Shown here: positions 1 to 8,296 of the stretch, in pieces | Layout of the letters: every line of letters begins with the position of its first letter | Numbering within the stretch: position 1 is the stretch's first letter | Assembly (NCBI RefSeq): GCF_016901015.1 | Contig: NZ_JAFEUP010000002.1 | Location: 744,001 to 808,000, forward strand | Reading direction: 5' to 3' | DNA: 64,000 nt | Source: Zestomonas insulae | GTDB taxonomy: Bacteria > Pseudomonadota > Gammaproteobacteria > Pseudomonadales > Pseudomonadaceae | Program-made: the position numbers and the translations under genes | The notes under the pieces: model-generated | Databases searched by the model: none | Seen by the model: the letters and a program-made list of their open reading frames with translations, nothing else | Told to the model about the DNA's origin: nothing

Positions 1-764
1 ACGAAGAGGGTCAGCGCGGCGATGGAGATACTGCCTAGGCCGACGATCAGGTTGGACTCCAGCCAATCCTTGCGGTGGCCTTCCTCGAGGAACACCTGCA
101 GGCAGCCGAGGCCGATCGCCAGGGTGACGATCCCAGCGTAGTCGGTGCTCTTCAGCAGCTCCCAGTGCGGCGGCTTCTTCTCCAGGCCGTAGAGCAGGCC
201 GGCGATCAGCAGCAGGCCGGGCGGCACGTTGATGTAGAAGATGTACTCCCAGCCCCAGTTTTCGGTCAGCCAACCGCCCAGGGTCGGGCCGATGGAGGGG
301 GCGAAGGTGGCGGTCATGGCGAACATCGCCATGCCCTTGGCACGGTGATGCTCGGGCAGCTTGATCAGTGTCAGGGTGAAGGCGAGGGGGATCAGTGCGC
401 CGCCGGTGAAGCCTTGCAGGGCGCGGAACACGATCATGCTTTCCAGGCTCCAGGCCATCGAGCAGAGCAGCGAGGAGACGATGAAGCCGAACGACACCCA
501 GGTCGCCAGGCGCCGCACCGAGAGCAGCTGCGCCAACCAGGTGGCCATCGGGATCATGATGATCTCCGCCACCAGGTAGGAAGTGGAGATCCACGAGCCT
601 TCTTCCAGGGTGGCGGACAGCGCACCCTGGATGTCCTTTAGCGACGAGTTGGTGATCTGGATGTCCAGGATCGCCATGAAGGCGCCGAGCATCATGCTCA
701 TCACCGCGATCCAGTCGCGGCGCGTCGGCTCCGCGGTGGGCCGGATCAGCGCATCAGCCGCCAT
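1..764 (-). CDS. emrB: DHA2-family MFS drug efflux transporter, EmrB-like (3' end beyond window)
   Basis: Inner-membrane proton-driven drug exporter that works with a HlyD-type adaptor. Reading the minus strand from ATG at 764 gives an open frame of about 254 codons that leaves the window at base 1, so only the N-terminal half is present. The product begins MAADALIRPTAEPTRRDW and then has hydrophobic helices, the DHA2 motif AILDIQITNSSLKDI near residue 33, FRALQGFTGGALIPL near 115 and APSIGPTLGGWLTENWGW near 150. These are hallmarks of the EmrB/QacA branch with 14 membrane segments. The start overlaps the end of the adaptor gene by 11 bp, so the two are translated as an operon. An ATG at 754 was discarded because it meets a stop after two codons. 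Substrate cannot be read from the sequence. Confidence 0.93.
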   Translation of the reverse strand, partial: MAADALIRPTAEPTRRDWIAVMSMMLGAFMAILDIQITNSSLKDIQGALSATLEEGSWISTSYLVAEIIMIPMATWLAQLLSVRRLATWVSFGFIVSSLLCSMAWSLESMIVFRALQGFTGGALIPLAFTLTLIKLPEHHRAKGMAMFAMTATFAPSIGPTLGGWLTENWGWEYIFYINVPPGLLLIAGLLYGLEKKPPHWELLKSTDYAGIVTLAIGLGCLQVFLEEGHRKDWLESNLIVGLGSISIAALTLF

Positions 765-1800
765 GGTTGGCGGAGTCGAGGGCGACTTTGACGGTTACCG
801 ACATGCCCGGGCGGATCTTGCCTTGCAGCGGGTTGTCCGCGGCGAACACCAGCTTGACCGGAATGCGCTGCACCACCTTGGTGAAGTTGCCGGTGGCGTT
901 GTCCGGCGGCAGCAGGCTGAACTGCGCGCCGGAGGCGGCGAACAGGCTTTCCACGTGGCCTTCGATTGGGGTGTCGGGGTAGGCGTCGAATTCGAGTTCG
1001 GCCTTCTGCCCGGGCTGCATCTTGCCAATCTGGGTTTCCTTGAAGTTGGCCTGCACCCAGATGTCCTGATCCGGCACCAGCGACAGCAGGTAGGCGCCGG
1101 CCTGCACAATCTGGCCGTTGCGCGCCGCGCGCTGGCCGACCATGCCGCTGATCGGCGCGCGGATTTCGGTACGCGACAAGTTCAGCTCGGCCTGAGCGAG
1201 CTCGGCGCGGGCGGTGGCGATCTGCCCGTCGAGGCGCTTGAGTTCAGCATTCAGGGTGTCGACCTGCTGGCGCTGGGCGGACAGGTCGGCCTCGGCCTTG
1301 GACACCCGCGAGCGGGCCACGTGGCTGTCGGCGGCCAGGGTGGTAACGCGCTCCTCCGAGACGTAGCCGGGCTTGCGCAGGGTCTGCGCGCGCGACAGGT
1401 CGAGCTGGGTGCGGCCGAGGGTGGCCTGGCTGGCGGCGACGTCGGCCTGGCTGGCGGCGATCAGGCTGGCTTGCTGGGTCAGTTTGCTCTGAGCCTGCAC
1501 CCGCTCGGCTTCGCGCGTGGCCAGGCTGGCGCGGGCGCGGTCGACGGCGAGCTGGAAGTCATCGGCCTCGAGCTTCACCAGCAGGTCGCCTTTCTCCACG
1601 TGCTGGTTGTCCTGCACCAGTACCTGATCGATGCGCGCACTCAGTTGGCTGGACAGGCGGGTGATCTCGCCCTGCACGTAGGCGTTGTCGGTGGTTTCGA
1701 CGAAGCGGCCGACCAACAGCCAGTGGGCAAACAAGGCGGCAATGACCAGGCCGAGGGCAATCAGGAAAAGAAACAGGCGGCGTTGCAATTTGGCAGGCAT
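754..1800 (-). CDS. emrA: HlyD/EmrA-family membrane fusion protein of efflux pump
   Basis: Periplasmic adaptor subunit linking an inner-membrane MFS exporter to an outer-membrane channel. The 348-residue product has an N-terminal membrane anchor (about 8-30), the EmrA signature TTDNAYVQG at about 36-44, a lipoyl half-motif, a long Gln/Ala-rich coiled-coil hairpin (about 85-205), the second lipoyl half around APISGMVGQ, and a C-terminal beta-barrel including the GNFTKVVQRIPV stretch typical of the EmrA branch. Length is normal for the family. It lies directly upstream of and overlaps the DHA2 transporter gene. No outer-membrane factor gene is visible, so the pump probably borrows a TolC/OprM-type channel encoded elsewhere or beyond the left edge. 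A LysR gene is transcribed away from it and is the likely regulator. Confidence 0.93.
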   Translation of the reverse strand: MPAKLQRRLFLFLIALGLVIAALFAHWLLVGRFVETTDNAYVQGEITRLSSQLSARIDQVLVQDNQHVEKGDLLVKLEADDFQLAVDRARASLATREAERVQAQSKLTQQASLIAASQADVAASQATLGRTQLDLSRAQTLRKPGYVSEERVTTLAADSHVARSRVSKAEADLSAQRQQVDTLNAELKRLDGQIATARAELAQAELNLSRTEIRAPISGMVGQRAARNGQIVQAGAYLLSLVPDQDIWVQANFKETQIGKMQPGQKAELEFDAYPDTPIEGHVESLFAASGAQFSLLPPDNATGNFTKVVQRIPVKLVFAADNPLQGKIRPGMSVTVKVALDSANHGG

Positions 1801-1829
1801 GCGGGGCTCGAAACTCGGGCAGAAGTGTA

Positions 1830-1851
1830 AGGGAATTTATCAGTGTTCCCT
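1830..1851. promoter_or_regulatory. Candidate operator: perfect inverted repeat upstream of emrA
   Basis: AGGGAA, ten bases, then TTCCCT: a perfect 6-bp inverted repeat in the divergent region between emrA and the LysR gene, 30 bp before the emrA start. Size and spacing suit a LysR-type binding site. Assignment to the adjacent regulator is inference. Confidence 0.4.
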
Positions 1852-1882
1852 GCAAGTCTGTAGCCGCTACACTCCGGAAACT

Positions 1883-1902
1883 TTGTTGCTTATGAGGAAC
1901 AA
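1883..1902. promoter_or_regulatory. Candidate LysR autoregulatory box
   Basis: TTGTT, ten bases, AACAA immediately upstream of the LysR start codon. It contains a T-N11-A core (T887 to A899 within the 1800 block) and overlaps the ribosome-binding site GAGG at 1894-1897. Its position suggests negative autoregulation. It differs in sequence from the dyad at 1830-1851, so at most one of the two is likely to be the main operator. Confidence 0.3.
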
Positions 1903-1904
1903 TC

Positions 1905-2825
1905 ATGGGGCTGGATGACGCACTGGTCTTTACCCGTGTGGTCGAGTGCCACAGCTTCACACTGGCGGCACAGGCGCTGGGTATGCAGAAGTCCACGGTG
2001 AGTCGGCGTCTGGCGTTGCTCGAGGAGCGCCTCGGCGTGCGCCTGATCAATCGCACCACCCGCAAGTTGCGCCTGACCGAGGTGGGGCAGGCGTATTACG
2101 AGCGCTGCCGGCAGATCATGCTGGATTTCGCCGAGGCCGAGCAGGCGGTCATGCAGTTGCAGCAGGAACCGTCCGGCCTGTTGCGGATCAGCGCGCCGAT
2201 CGAGTTCGGTCAGTTGTTCCTCGGCAAGGTTCTGGGCGCGTTCATGCGGCAATACCCGCTGATCACCGCCGAAGTGGAGCTGACTTCGCGGCATATCGAT
2301 CCGGTCGAGGAGGGCGTCGATATCGCCATCCTGGTCGGCCCGCCGCAGGACTCCACCTTGATTGCCCGCAAGCTGTTCGAAAGTCGCCGGCGCCTGTGCG
2401 CCAGCCCCGAGTACCTGGCCAGTCATGGCGTGCCGGAGGCGGTCGAGGACCTGGCCAAGCACCGCGCGATCCTGTTGCCTTCGGATTCGCCGCGCTACTG
2501 GCCGCTGCTGGGTGAGAACGTGCCCTGCCAGCGGGTGCTGTCCTGCAACAACATCACCTTCGCCCGCGAGGCCACCCTGGCCGGCGCCGGTATCGCCGCG
2601 CTGCCGCTGATGATCAGCGAGTACGGAGTGCGCGCCGGTGAGTTGGTCGAAGTGCTGCCGCAGGTGCGCCTGCCGGTCGGCGAGATTCATGCGGTGTACC
2701 CGTCGCGACGCTTTCAGGCGATGAAAGTGAAAACCTTCCTGGATTTCCTGATGGGCAACCTGCCGCTGGAGGAGGGCCAGTTGCTGGAGCCGGCAACCGC
2801 CCGCCTGCTAACATTGGCGCTTTGA
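1905..2825 (+). CDS. LysR-family transcriptional regulator, divergent from efflux pair
   Basis: DNA-binding regulator of 306 residues, the usual LysR length. The N-terminal winged helix-turn-helix is clear (LDDALVFTRVVECHSFTLAA followed by QKSTVSRRLALLEERLGVRL and RTTRKLRLTEVG), and the remainder is a periplasmic-binding-protein-like effector domain with DVDIAILVG-type and GAGIAALP features seen in the AaeR/DsdC-like group (here GVDIAILVGPP and GAGIAALPLM). ATG at 1905 follows GAGG with a 7-base spacer. It is divergent from the emrA-emrB pair, the common arrangement for a local regulator of the pump. Effector unknown. Confidence 0.93.
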   Translation: MGLDDALVFTRVVECHSFTLAAQALGMQKSTVSRRLALLEERLGVRLINRTTRKLRLTEVGQAYYERCRQIMLDFAEAEQAVMQLQQEPSGLLRISAPIEFGQLFLGKVLGAFMRQYPLITAEVELTSRHIDPVEEGVDIAILVGPPQDSTLIARKLFESRRRLCASPEYLASHGVPEAVEDLAKHRAILLPSDSPRYWPLLGENVPCQRVLSCNNITFAREATLAGAGIAALPLMISEYGVRAGELVEVLPQVRLPVGEIHAVYPSRRFQAMKVKTFLDFLMGNLPLEEGQLLEPATARLLTLAL

Positions 2826-2882
2826 CGCGGGCCTTCGCGCCCGCGCTTTTCTGACCGCTCCGCTGATTCGAGATTCCTGCAG

Positions 2883-4364
2883 ATGACCACCGTTCGTACC
2901 CGTATCGCGCCGTCGCCGACTGGCGATCCGCATGTCGGCACCGCCTACATTGCCCTGTTCAACCTGTGCTTCGCCCGGCAGCACGGCGGCCAGTTCATCC
3001 TGCGCATCGAAGACACCGATCAGCTGCGTTCGACCCGTGAATCCGAGCAACAGATTTATGATGCGCTGCGCTGGCTGGGCATCGAGTGGGACGAGGGCCC
3101 GGATGTCGGTGGCCCGCACGGCCCCTACCGGCAGAGTGAGCGCGGCGCCATCTACAAGCAGTATTCCGACGAGTTGGTCGGCAAGGGCCATGCGTTCCCC
3201 TGCTTCTGCTCCGCCGAGCGCCTCGATCAGGTGCGCGCCGAGCAGATGGCCAACAAGGAAACCCCGCGTTACGACGGGCATTGCCTGCACCTTGATCCGG
3301 CCGACGCGCAGCGCCGTATCGCCGCCGGCGAATCCTATGTAGTGCGCATGAAGGTGCCGAGCGAGGGCGTCTGCGCCGTGCCGGACATGCTGCGCGGCAC
3401 GGTCGAGATCCCTTGGGATCGCATGGACATGCAGGTGTTGATGAAGGCCGATGGTCTGCCGACCTACTTCCTGGCCAACGTGGTCGATGACCACCTGATG
3501 GGTATCACCCACGTCCTGCGCGGCGAGGAGTGGCTGCCGTCGGCGCCCAAGCTGATCAAGCTCTACGAGTACTTCGGCTGGGAACAGCCGGTGCTGTGCT
3601 ACATGCCGCTGCTGCGCAATCCGGACAAGAGCAAGCTGTCCAAGCGCAAGAACCCGACCTCGATCACCTTCTACAAGCACATGGGCTTCCTGCCCGAGGC
3701 GATGCTCAACTACCTCGGTCGCATGGGGTGGTCGATGCCGGACGAGCGCGAGAAATTCAGCCTGGCCGAGATGATCGAGCATTTCGACCTGTCGCGGATT
3801 TCCCTCGGCGGGCCGATCTTCGACCTGGAGAAGCTGTCCTGGCTCAACGGCCAATGGCTGCGCGAGCTGCCGGTCGAGCGTTTCGCCGCGGAAGTGCAGA
3901 AGTGGGCGTTCAATCGCGAGCACCTGATGCAGATCGCGCCACACGTGCAGGGGCGGGTGGAAACCTTCAGCCAGATCGCGCCGCTGGCCAGCTTCTTCTT
4001 CATGGGCGGGGTGGCGCCGGACGCCAAGCTGTTCGAGCACAAGAAGCTCAGTGCCGAGCAGGTACGTCAGGTGCTGCAACTGATCCTCTGGAAGCTCGAG
4101 GCGTTGCGTCAGTGGGAGAAGGAACGCATCACCGGCTGCATCCAGGCGGTGGCTGAGCACCTCGAGCTCAAGCTGCGCGACGTGATGCCGCTGATCTTCC
4201 CGGCCATCACCGGGCAAGCCAGCTCGGTGTCGGTACTCGACGCCATGGAAATCCTCGGCGCCGATCTGTCGCGCTTCCGCCTGCGTCAGGCGGTCGAGTT
4301 GCTGGGTGGGGTGTCGAAGAAAGAGACCAAAGAGTGGGAAAAGCTCTACGCTTCGATCCCGTGA
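2883..4364 (+). CDS. gltX: Glutamyl-tRNA synthetase
   Basis: Class I aminoacyl-tRNA synthetase that charges tRNA-Glu with glutamate in the cytoplasm. The 493-residue product has the bacterial length. It starts [19 protein letters not shown], where HVGT (17-20) is the HIGH motif, and carries KLSKR at 251-255 as the KMSKS motif. [10 protein letters not shown] and the FCSAERLD region belong to the catalytic core, and the C-terminal third is the helical anticodon-binding domain. The gene lies just upstream of an operon with two tRNA-Glu copies, its own substrate. A single-copy synthetase in Pseudomonas usually also supplies the mischarged Glu-tRNA-Gln only if GatCAB is present; nothing here addresses that. 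Confidence 0.98.
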   Translation: MTTVRTRIAPSPTGDPHVGTAYIALFNLCFARQHGGQFILRIEDTDQLRSTRESEQQIYDALRWLGIEWDEGPDVGGPHGPYRQSERGAIYKQYSDELVGKGHAFPCFCSAERLDQVRAEQMANKETPRYDGHCLHLDPADAQRRIAAGESYVVRMKVPSEGVCAVPDMLRGTVEIPWDRMDMQVLMKADGLPTYFLANVVDDHLMGITHVLRGEEWLPSAPKLIKLYEYFGWEQPVLCYMPLLRNPDKSKLSKRKNPTSITFYKHMGFLPEAMLNYLGRMGWSMPDEREKFSLAEMIEHFDLSRISLGGPIFDLEKLSWLNGQWLRELPVERFAAEVQKWAFNREHLMQIAPHVQGRVETFSQIAPLASFFFMGGVAPDAKLFEHKKLSAEQVRQVLQLILWKLEALRQWEKERITGCIQAVAEHLELKLRDVMPLIFPAITGQASSVSVLDAMEILGADLSRFRLRQAVELLGGVSKKETKEWEKLYASIP

Positions 4365-4456
4365 GTTTCCTGGCCGGTCGTCGCGGCCTGCCGGCCGCTT
4401 CCCGGTAAGTGGTTGTTCTAACGACGAATTCTTTTCACTGTGGTGGAAAAATTCTG

Positions 4457-4485
4457 TTGACAGCCTGGAGGGGCGCCCCTAATAT
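4457..4485 (+). promoter_or_regulatory. Sigma-70 promoter of Ala/Glu tRNA operon
   Basis: A -35 box TTGACA (4457-4462), 17-base spacer and -10 box TAATAT (4480-4485), followed by a GC-rich discriminator GCGCCCCG. This is close to ideal for a stable-RNA promoter, and the GC discriminator predicts stringent (ppGpp/DksA) control. The first tRNA begins 18 bases after the -10 box. Confidence 0.85.
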
Positions 4486-4503
4486 GCGCCCCGTCCTCGC
4501 GAC

Positions 4504-4579
<76 letters not shown>

Positions 4580-4617
4580 CTTCACTGAAGTGGGTCGCGT
4601 TTAAGGTTGAAGGTTTC

Positions 4618-4693
4618 GTCCCCTTCGTCTAGTGGCCTAGGACACCGCCCTTTCACGGCGGTAACAGGGGTTCGAGTCCCCTAGGGGACGCCA
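4618..4693 (+). tRNA. tRNA-Glu (TTC)
   Basis: Seventy-six bases. Acceptor GTCCCCT pairs AGGGGAC, anticodon arm CCGCC-CTTTCAC-GGCGG has anticodon TTC, CCA encoded. Identical to the copy at 4865 and close to gltX, which encodes its synthetase. Confidence 0.97.
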
Positions 4694-4703
4694 TATTCCA
4701 GCA

Positions 4704-4723
4704 GCTCCAGTGCAAACTGGAGC
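4704..4723 (+). other. Spacer hairpin with GCAA tetraloop between tRNAs
   Basis: GCTCCAGT / ACTGGAGC, a perfect 8-bp stem closed by GCAA, between the first tRNA-Glu and the second tRNA-Ala. No T-run follows, so it is more likely a processing or spacer structure than a terminator. Confidence 0.6.
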
Positions 4724-4738
4724 ACGCCGAAGCAGTTC

Positions 4739-4814
<76 letters not shown>

Positions 4815-4823
4815 AATACCACT

Positions 4824-4849
4824 CAAGGCCAGCCCTAGTGCTGGCCTTG
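4824..4849 (+). other. Spacer hairpin between second Ala and Glu tRNAs
   Basis: CAAGGCCAGC / GCTGGCCTTG, a perfect 10-bp stem with a 6-base loop, followed by TTCTT. It could be a partial intrinsic terminator lowering the second tRNA-Glu, or only a processing element. Confidence 0.5.
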
Positions 4850-4864
4850 TTCTTCGAAGGTTTC

Positions 4865-4940
4865 GTCCCCTTCGTCTAGTGGCCTAGGACACCGCCCTTT
4901 CACGGCGGTAACAGGGGTTCGAGTCCCCTAGGGGACGCCA
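4865..4940 (+). tRNA. tRNA-Glu (TTC), second copy
   Basis: Identical to 4618-4693, anticodon TTC, CCA encoded. Last tRNA of the operon; a strong terminator follows 26 bases later. Confidence 0.97.
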
Positions 4941-4965
4941 TTTTTGCCTGCTCTGCAGGACTCTG

Positions 4966-4998
4966 AAGGGTCATCCAGTTTGGATGGCCCTTTTTGTT
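4966..4998 (+). terminator. Rho-independent terminator of tRNA operon
   Basis: AAGGG-T-CATCCA / TGGATG-G-CCCTT with a GTT loop, followed by TTTTTGTTTT. Ends the Ala/Glu tRNA transcript before pgl. Confidence 0.9.
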
Positions 4999-5082
4999 TT
5001 GCGCGATGCATTGGTGTCGGCTGCTTGGGCTGCCGGGTGCAATGGCGCATCATGCTGCACGTCTTAGTCTGCCTGGCCGTTC

Positions 5083-5772
5083 GTGATGACCTTCTCGCCT
5101 CGCCTCCTGACTTTTCCAGATCGAGACTCCTGCGTGCAGCATCTGGCTGCTGACCTCGGCCAGCAGCTGCGTCAAACCCTGGCGGCCAGGCCGCGCGCAC
5201 GTCTGTTGCTGCCCGGTGGCAGCAGCCCGCAGGTGCTGCTGCCGTTGTTGCGCGAGCAGGCGCTGGATTGGCCGCGCATCGACCTGAGCCCGACCGATGA
5301 GCGCTGGGTGGCGGCGGACGATCCGCACAGCAACTGGCGCCTGCTCCAGCAGGGCTTGCCCCACGCTCATTGCCTGGACCCGCGCCAGGACGCGCAGCCC
5401 GAGGCTGCTGCGCTGGTCTGGGCGCAGCAGTTGGAGACCTGGCGGCGCTTCGACGCCGTGCTGCTCGGCATGGGTGAAGACGGCCATTTCGCCTCGCTGT
5501 TTCCCGGTATGCCGAACCTCGCTGCGGCATTGGATCCGGCGACGCCGGCCGGCGCGCTGGTCGGTATGGCACCGAGCGCCCCGCACCAACGTTTGTCATT
5601 GAATCTGAGCATGCTCTGCGACAGCGACTGGCTGGGCCTGCTGGCCTTTGGCGATGCCAAGCGCGCGCTGCTGGAGGCGACGTTGAGCGCGTCGCAGGGT
5701 AGTCGAGAGTTGCCGCTGCAGGCCTTGCTGGACAACGCCGGACCGTCGTTAACGGTTTATTGGGCGCCCTGA
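5083..5772 (+). CDS. pgl: 6-phosphogluconolactonase
   Basis: Hydrolyses 6-phosphogluconolactone to 6-phosphogluconate, the step after glucose-6-phosphate dehydrogenase. The product of about 229 residues matches the DevB/Pgl family: LLPGGSSPQVLLPLL near the N-terminus, SPTDERWV in the sugar-phosphate region, and GMGEDGHFASLFPG, the family signature. A GTG at 5083 is followed at once by ATG at 5086; either could start translation and ATG is as likely. It is the first gene of a cluster with edd and eda. No zwf or hexR lies beside it, unlike the zwf-pgl-eda arrangement known from P. putida and P. aeruginosa. Between tRNA-Glu and pgl I see the tRNA terminator but no obvious promoter or TTGT/ACAA HexR operator. 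Confidence 0.95.
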   Translation: MMTFSPRLLTFPDRDSCVQHLAADLGQQLRQTLAARPRARLLLPGGSSPQVLLPLLREQALDWPRIDLSPTDERWVAADDPHSNWRLLQQGLPHAHCLDPRQDAQPEAAALVWAQQLETWRRFDAVLLGMGEDGHFASLFPGMPNLAAALDPATPAGALVGMAPSAPHQRLSLNLSMLCDSDWLGLLAFGDAKRALLEATLSASQGSRELPLQALLDNAGPSLTVYWAP

Positions 5773-5817
5773 GCCGGTACACTGACGGGACTGGTTGAGC
5801 GCAATTCGGATATCGCC

Positions 5818-7632
5818 ATGCTGCATCCCGTTGTCGAACAGGTCACCGCCGCGCTGGAGCAACGCTCCGCCGCGCGCCGCACGCGCTACCTTGAGCGCCT
5901 GCAGGCAGCCGCCGCGCGCGAGCCACGGCGCAAGCTGAGCTGCTCCAACCTGGCCCACGCGCTGGCGGCGCAGCCCGACGATGCGCGGCTGATCATGAAG
6001 CAGGGCGGCGCGCCGCACATTGCCATTGTCTCCAGCTACAACGACCTGCTTTCCGCGCACGCACCGCTGCGCGACTATCCCGAGCGGCTCAAGGTCGCCC
6101 TGGCCCACGCCGGGGCCACCTCGCAGTTCGCCGCTGGCGTGCCGGCGATGTGCGATGGCATCACCCAGGGCGAGGCGGGGATGCAGCTGTCGCTGTTCTC
6201 CCGTGACCTGATTGCCCAGGCTACCGCCATCGGCCTGACCCATGCGATCTTCGACGGCGGCCTCTACCTCGGGGTGTGCGACAAGATCGTTCCCGGCTTG
6301 CTGATCGGCGCGCTGACCTTCGGTCACCTGCCGGCGGTGTTTGTCCCGGCCGGGCCCATGCACTCAGGTCTGGCCAACAAGGACAAGGCCGCCATCCGCC
6401 AGCGCTTCGTGCGCGGCGAGGTCAGTCGCGAAGAGCTGCTGGCCGCCGAGCAGGCCGCCTACCACCAGGACGGCACCTGCACCTTCTACGGCACCGCCAA
6501 CACCAACCAGCTGCTGATGGAAGCCATGGGTCTGCATGTCCCGGGCAGCGCCTTCGTGCACCCTCATACGCCGCTGCGCGATGCCATGACCGATGAGGCG
6601 GCGCGCCTGGTGGCGCGCAACAGCCAGCAAGGTGAGCGTTACCTGCCGCTCGGCGTGCAGGTCGATGCGCGGGTGCTGGTCAACGCCGTGGTGGCTTTGT
6701 TGGCCAGCGGTGGCTCGACCAATCATGGCCTGCACTTGCCGGCCATCGCACGTGCGGCGGGCTATGAGCTGACCTGGGAGGACTTTGCCGCGCTGTCGCA
6801 GGTGGTGCCGCTGCTGGCACGGGTCTACCCCAACGGTGCGGCCGACGTGAACCAGTTTCAGGCCGCCGGTGGTCCGGCGTGGATCCTGCGCGAACTGCTC
6901 GCCGCCGGCCTGTTGCACGCCGAAGTGCCGACTGCGGCTGGCGAGGGCCTGCAGGCCTATGCCCGCGAGCCGTGGCTGGACGGTGAGCGGTTGGCCTGGC
7001 GCGAGCTGCCGGCGCAGAGCCCGGCGCCCGACATCGTGCGCCGCCACGGCGAGCCGTTCGTGGCCGATGGCGGCTTCGTGCTGCTGCAGGGCAACCTCGG
7101 CCGCGCCATGCTGAAGACTTCGGCGGTCGACCCCGCGCATTGGCGCGTGCAGGCGCCGGCGCGGGTGTTCGACAGCGAAGCGGCGGTTCAGGCCGCCTAC
7201 GCCGCCGGCGAGCTGATCGGCGATCTGATTCTCGTGGTGCGCTTCCAGGGCCCGCACGCCAATGGCATGCCCGAGCTGCACAAGCTGATGCCGTTGCTGG
7301 CCAATCTGCAGCAGGCCGGCCAGCACGTCGCGCTGGTCACCGACGGGCGTTTGTCCGGCGCCTCCGGGCAAGTGCCTGGCGCGCTGCATCTGACCCCGGA
7401 GGCGGCCCGCGGTGGCGTACTGGCCAAGTTGCGGGATGGCGACTGGATCGAACTCGATGCGCGGCAGGGGCTGCTGCGCGTGGCGTTGAGCGACGCCGAG
7501 CTGCAGACGCGTACCGCCGCGTTGCCGCCGGTGGCGCTTGCCGCAGGTTATGGATTGGAACTGTTTGCCGCACAGCGCCACCTGGTCGGGCCTGCCGATC
7601 AGGGGGCGACGAGTCTGTGCCGGGACGAATGA
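5818..7632 (+). CDS. edd: Phosphogluconate dehydratase
   Basis: Entner-Doudoroff enzyme that dehydrates 6-phosphogluconate to 2-keto-3-deoxy-6-phosphogluconate, using a [4Fe-4S] cluster. The 604-residue product has the full IlvD/Edd length. Landmarks are LIMKQGGAPHIAIVSSYND, MCDGITQGEAGM, FDGGLYLGVCDKIVPG, the GTCTFYGTANTNQ cluster-ligand region, and LVTDGRLSGASG near the C-terminus. The Asn-rich and GTANTNQ features place it with Edd rather than the dihydroxy-acid dehydratase IlvD. It follows pgl by 45 bp and precedes eda by 13 bp, giving a compact three-step cassette from lactone to pyruvate plus glyceraldehyde-3-phosphate. Confidence 0.96.
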   Translation: MLHPVVEQVTAALEQRSAARRTRYLERLQAAAAREPRRKLSCSNLAHALAAQPDDARLIMKQGGAPHIAIVSSYNDLLSAHAPLRDYPERLKVALAHAGATSQFAAGVPAMCDGITQGEAGMQLSLFSRDLIAQATAIGLTHAIFDGGLYLGVCDKIVPGLLIGALTFGHLPAVFVPAGPMHSGLANKDKAAIRQRFVRGEVSREELLAAEQAAYHQDGTCTFYGTANTNQLLMEAMGLHVPGSAFVHPHTPLRDAMTDEAARLVARNSQQGERYLPLGVQVDARVLVNAVVALLASGGSTNHGLHLPAIARAAGYELTWEDFAALSQVVPLLARVYPNGAADVNQFQAAGGPAWILRELLAAGLLHAEVPTAAGEGLQAYAREPWLDGERLAWRELPAQSPAPDIVRRHGEPFVADGGFVLLQGNLGRAMLKTSAVDPAHWRVQAPARVFDSEAAVQAAYAAGELIGDLILVVRFQGPHANGMPELHKLMPLLANLQQAGQHVALVTDGRLSGASGQVPGALHLTPEAARGGVLAKLRDGDWIELDARQGLLRVALSDAELQTRTAALPPVALAAGYGLELFAAQRHLVGPADQGATSLCRDE

Positions 7633-7645
7633 GGGGGAACGCGAT

Positions 7646-8296
7646 ATGAGCCTGACGATGGATGTGGTGCTGCAACAGGCCCGCCCGGTATTGCCGGTGC
7701 TGGTGATCGAGGACATCAGCCTGGCCCTCGACCTTGCCCGGGCGCTGCACGCCGGCGGCGTTCGGGTGCTCGAGGTGACCCTGCGCACGCCGCGCGCTTT
7801 GGACGCCCTGGCGGCGGTGCGCAAGGAACTGCCCGACCTGCTGGTCGGCGCCGGCACACTGATTCATACCGAGCAGTTTCTCGAGGCGCGCGAGGCGGGG
7901 GCTCAGTTTGCCGTCAGCCCGGGCTGCACCGAGCGCCTGGCTGCCGCCGCCGAGGATTCCGGCTTGCCCTATCTGCCGGGGGTGATGACCCCGTCGGAGG
8001 TGCTGCTGGCCCTGGAGTACGGCTATCGCTCGCTGAAGCTGTTCCCGGCCAATGGCAACGCCAGCGTGAAGATGCTGAAGAGCTTCAAGGGACCGTTCAC
8101 CGGCATCCGCTTCTGCCCCACCGGCGGCATCACCCAGGACAACCTGCTGACCTTCCTGCGCCTACCCAACGTTGCCTGCGTCGGCGGCACCTGGGTCGCA
8201 CCGGCCAACCTGATCCGCGCTCGCGCCTGGGATCAGATCACCCAGCTCGCCGCCGAAGCGTGCGAACTCGCCAACAGCCTGGAGCCGCACGCATGA
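7646..8296 (+). CDS. eda: KDPG/KHG aldolase
   Basis: Class I aldolase cleaving 2-keto-3-deoxy-6-phosphogluconate to pyruvate and glyceraldehyde-3-phosphate. The start is ATG 7646, preceded by GAGGGGG, although the frame is open further upstream. It gives 216 residues, the usual size. Catalytic residues are visible by comparison with E. coli Eda: Glu43 and Arg47 in EVTLRT, and the Schiff-base Lys131 in SLKLFPA. PTGGITQDN binds phosphate. Lies directly after edd and overlaps the next gene by 4 bp (ATGA). Confidence 0.97.
   Translation: MSLTMDVVLQQARPVLPVLVIEDISLALDLARALHAGGVRVLEVTLRTPRALDALAAVRKELPDLLVGAGTLIHTEQFLEAREAGAQFAVSPGCTERLAAAAEDSGLPYLPGVMTPSEVLLALEYGYRSLKLFPANGNASVKMLKSFKGPFTGIRFCPTGGITQDNLLTFLRLPNVACVGGTWVAPANLIRARAWDQITQLAAEACELANSLEPHA

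Noticed and set aside
583..1830. 415-codon plus-strand ORF opposite emrA
   Set aside because: Gly/Ala/Val-rich shadow; the minus strand encodes a clear HlyD protein.
2714..4217. Large minus-strand ORF opposite gltX
   Set aside because: Shadow of gltX; no family features.
4941..5085. HexR operator before pgl
   Set aside because: TTGT is present near 4994 but no ACAA partner at the right distance.
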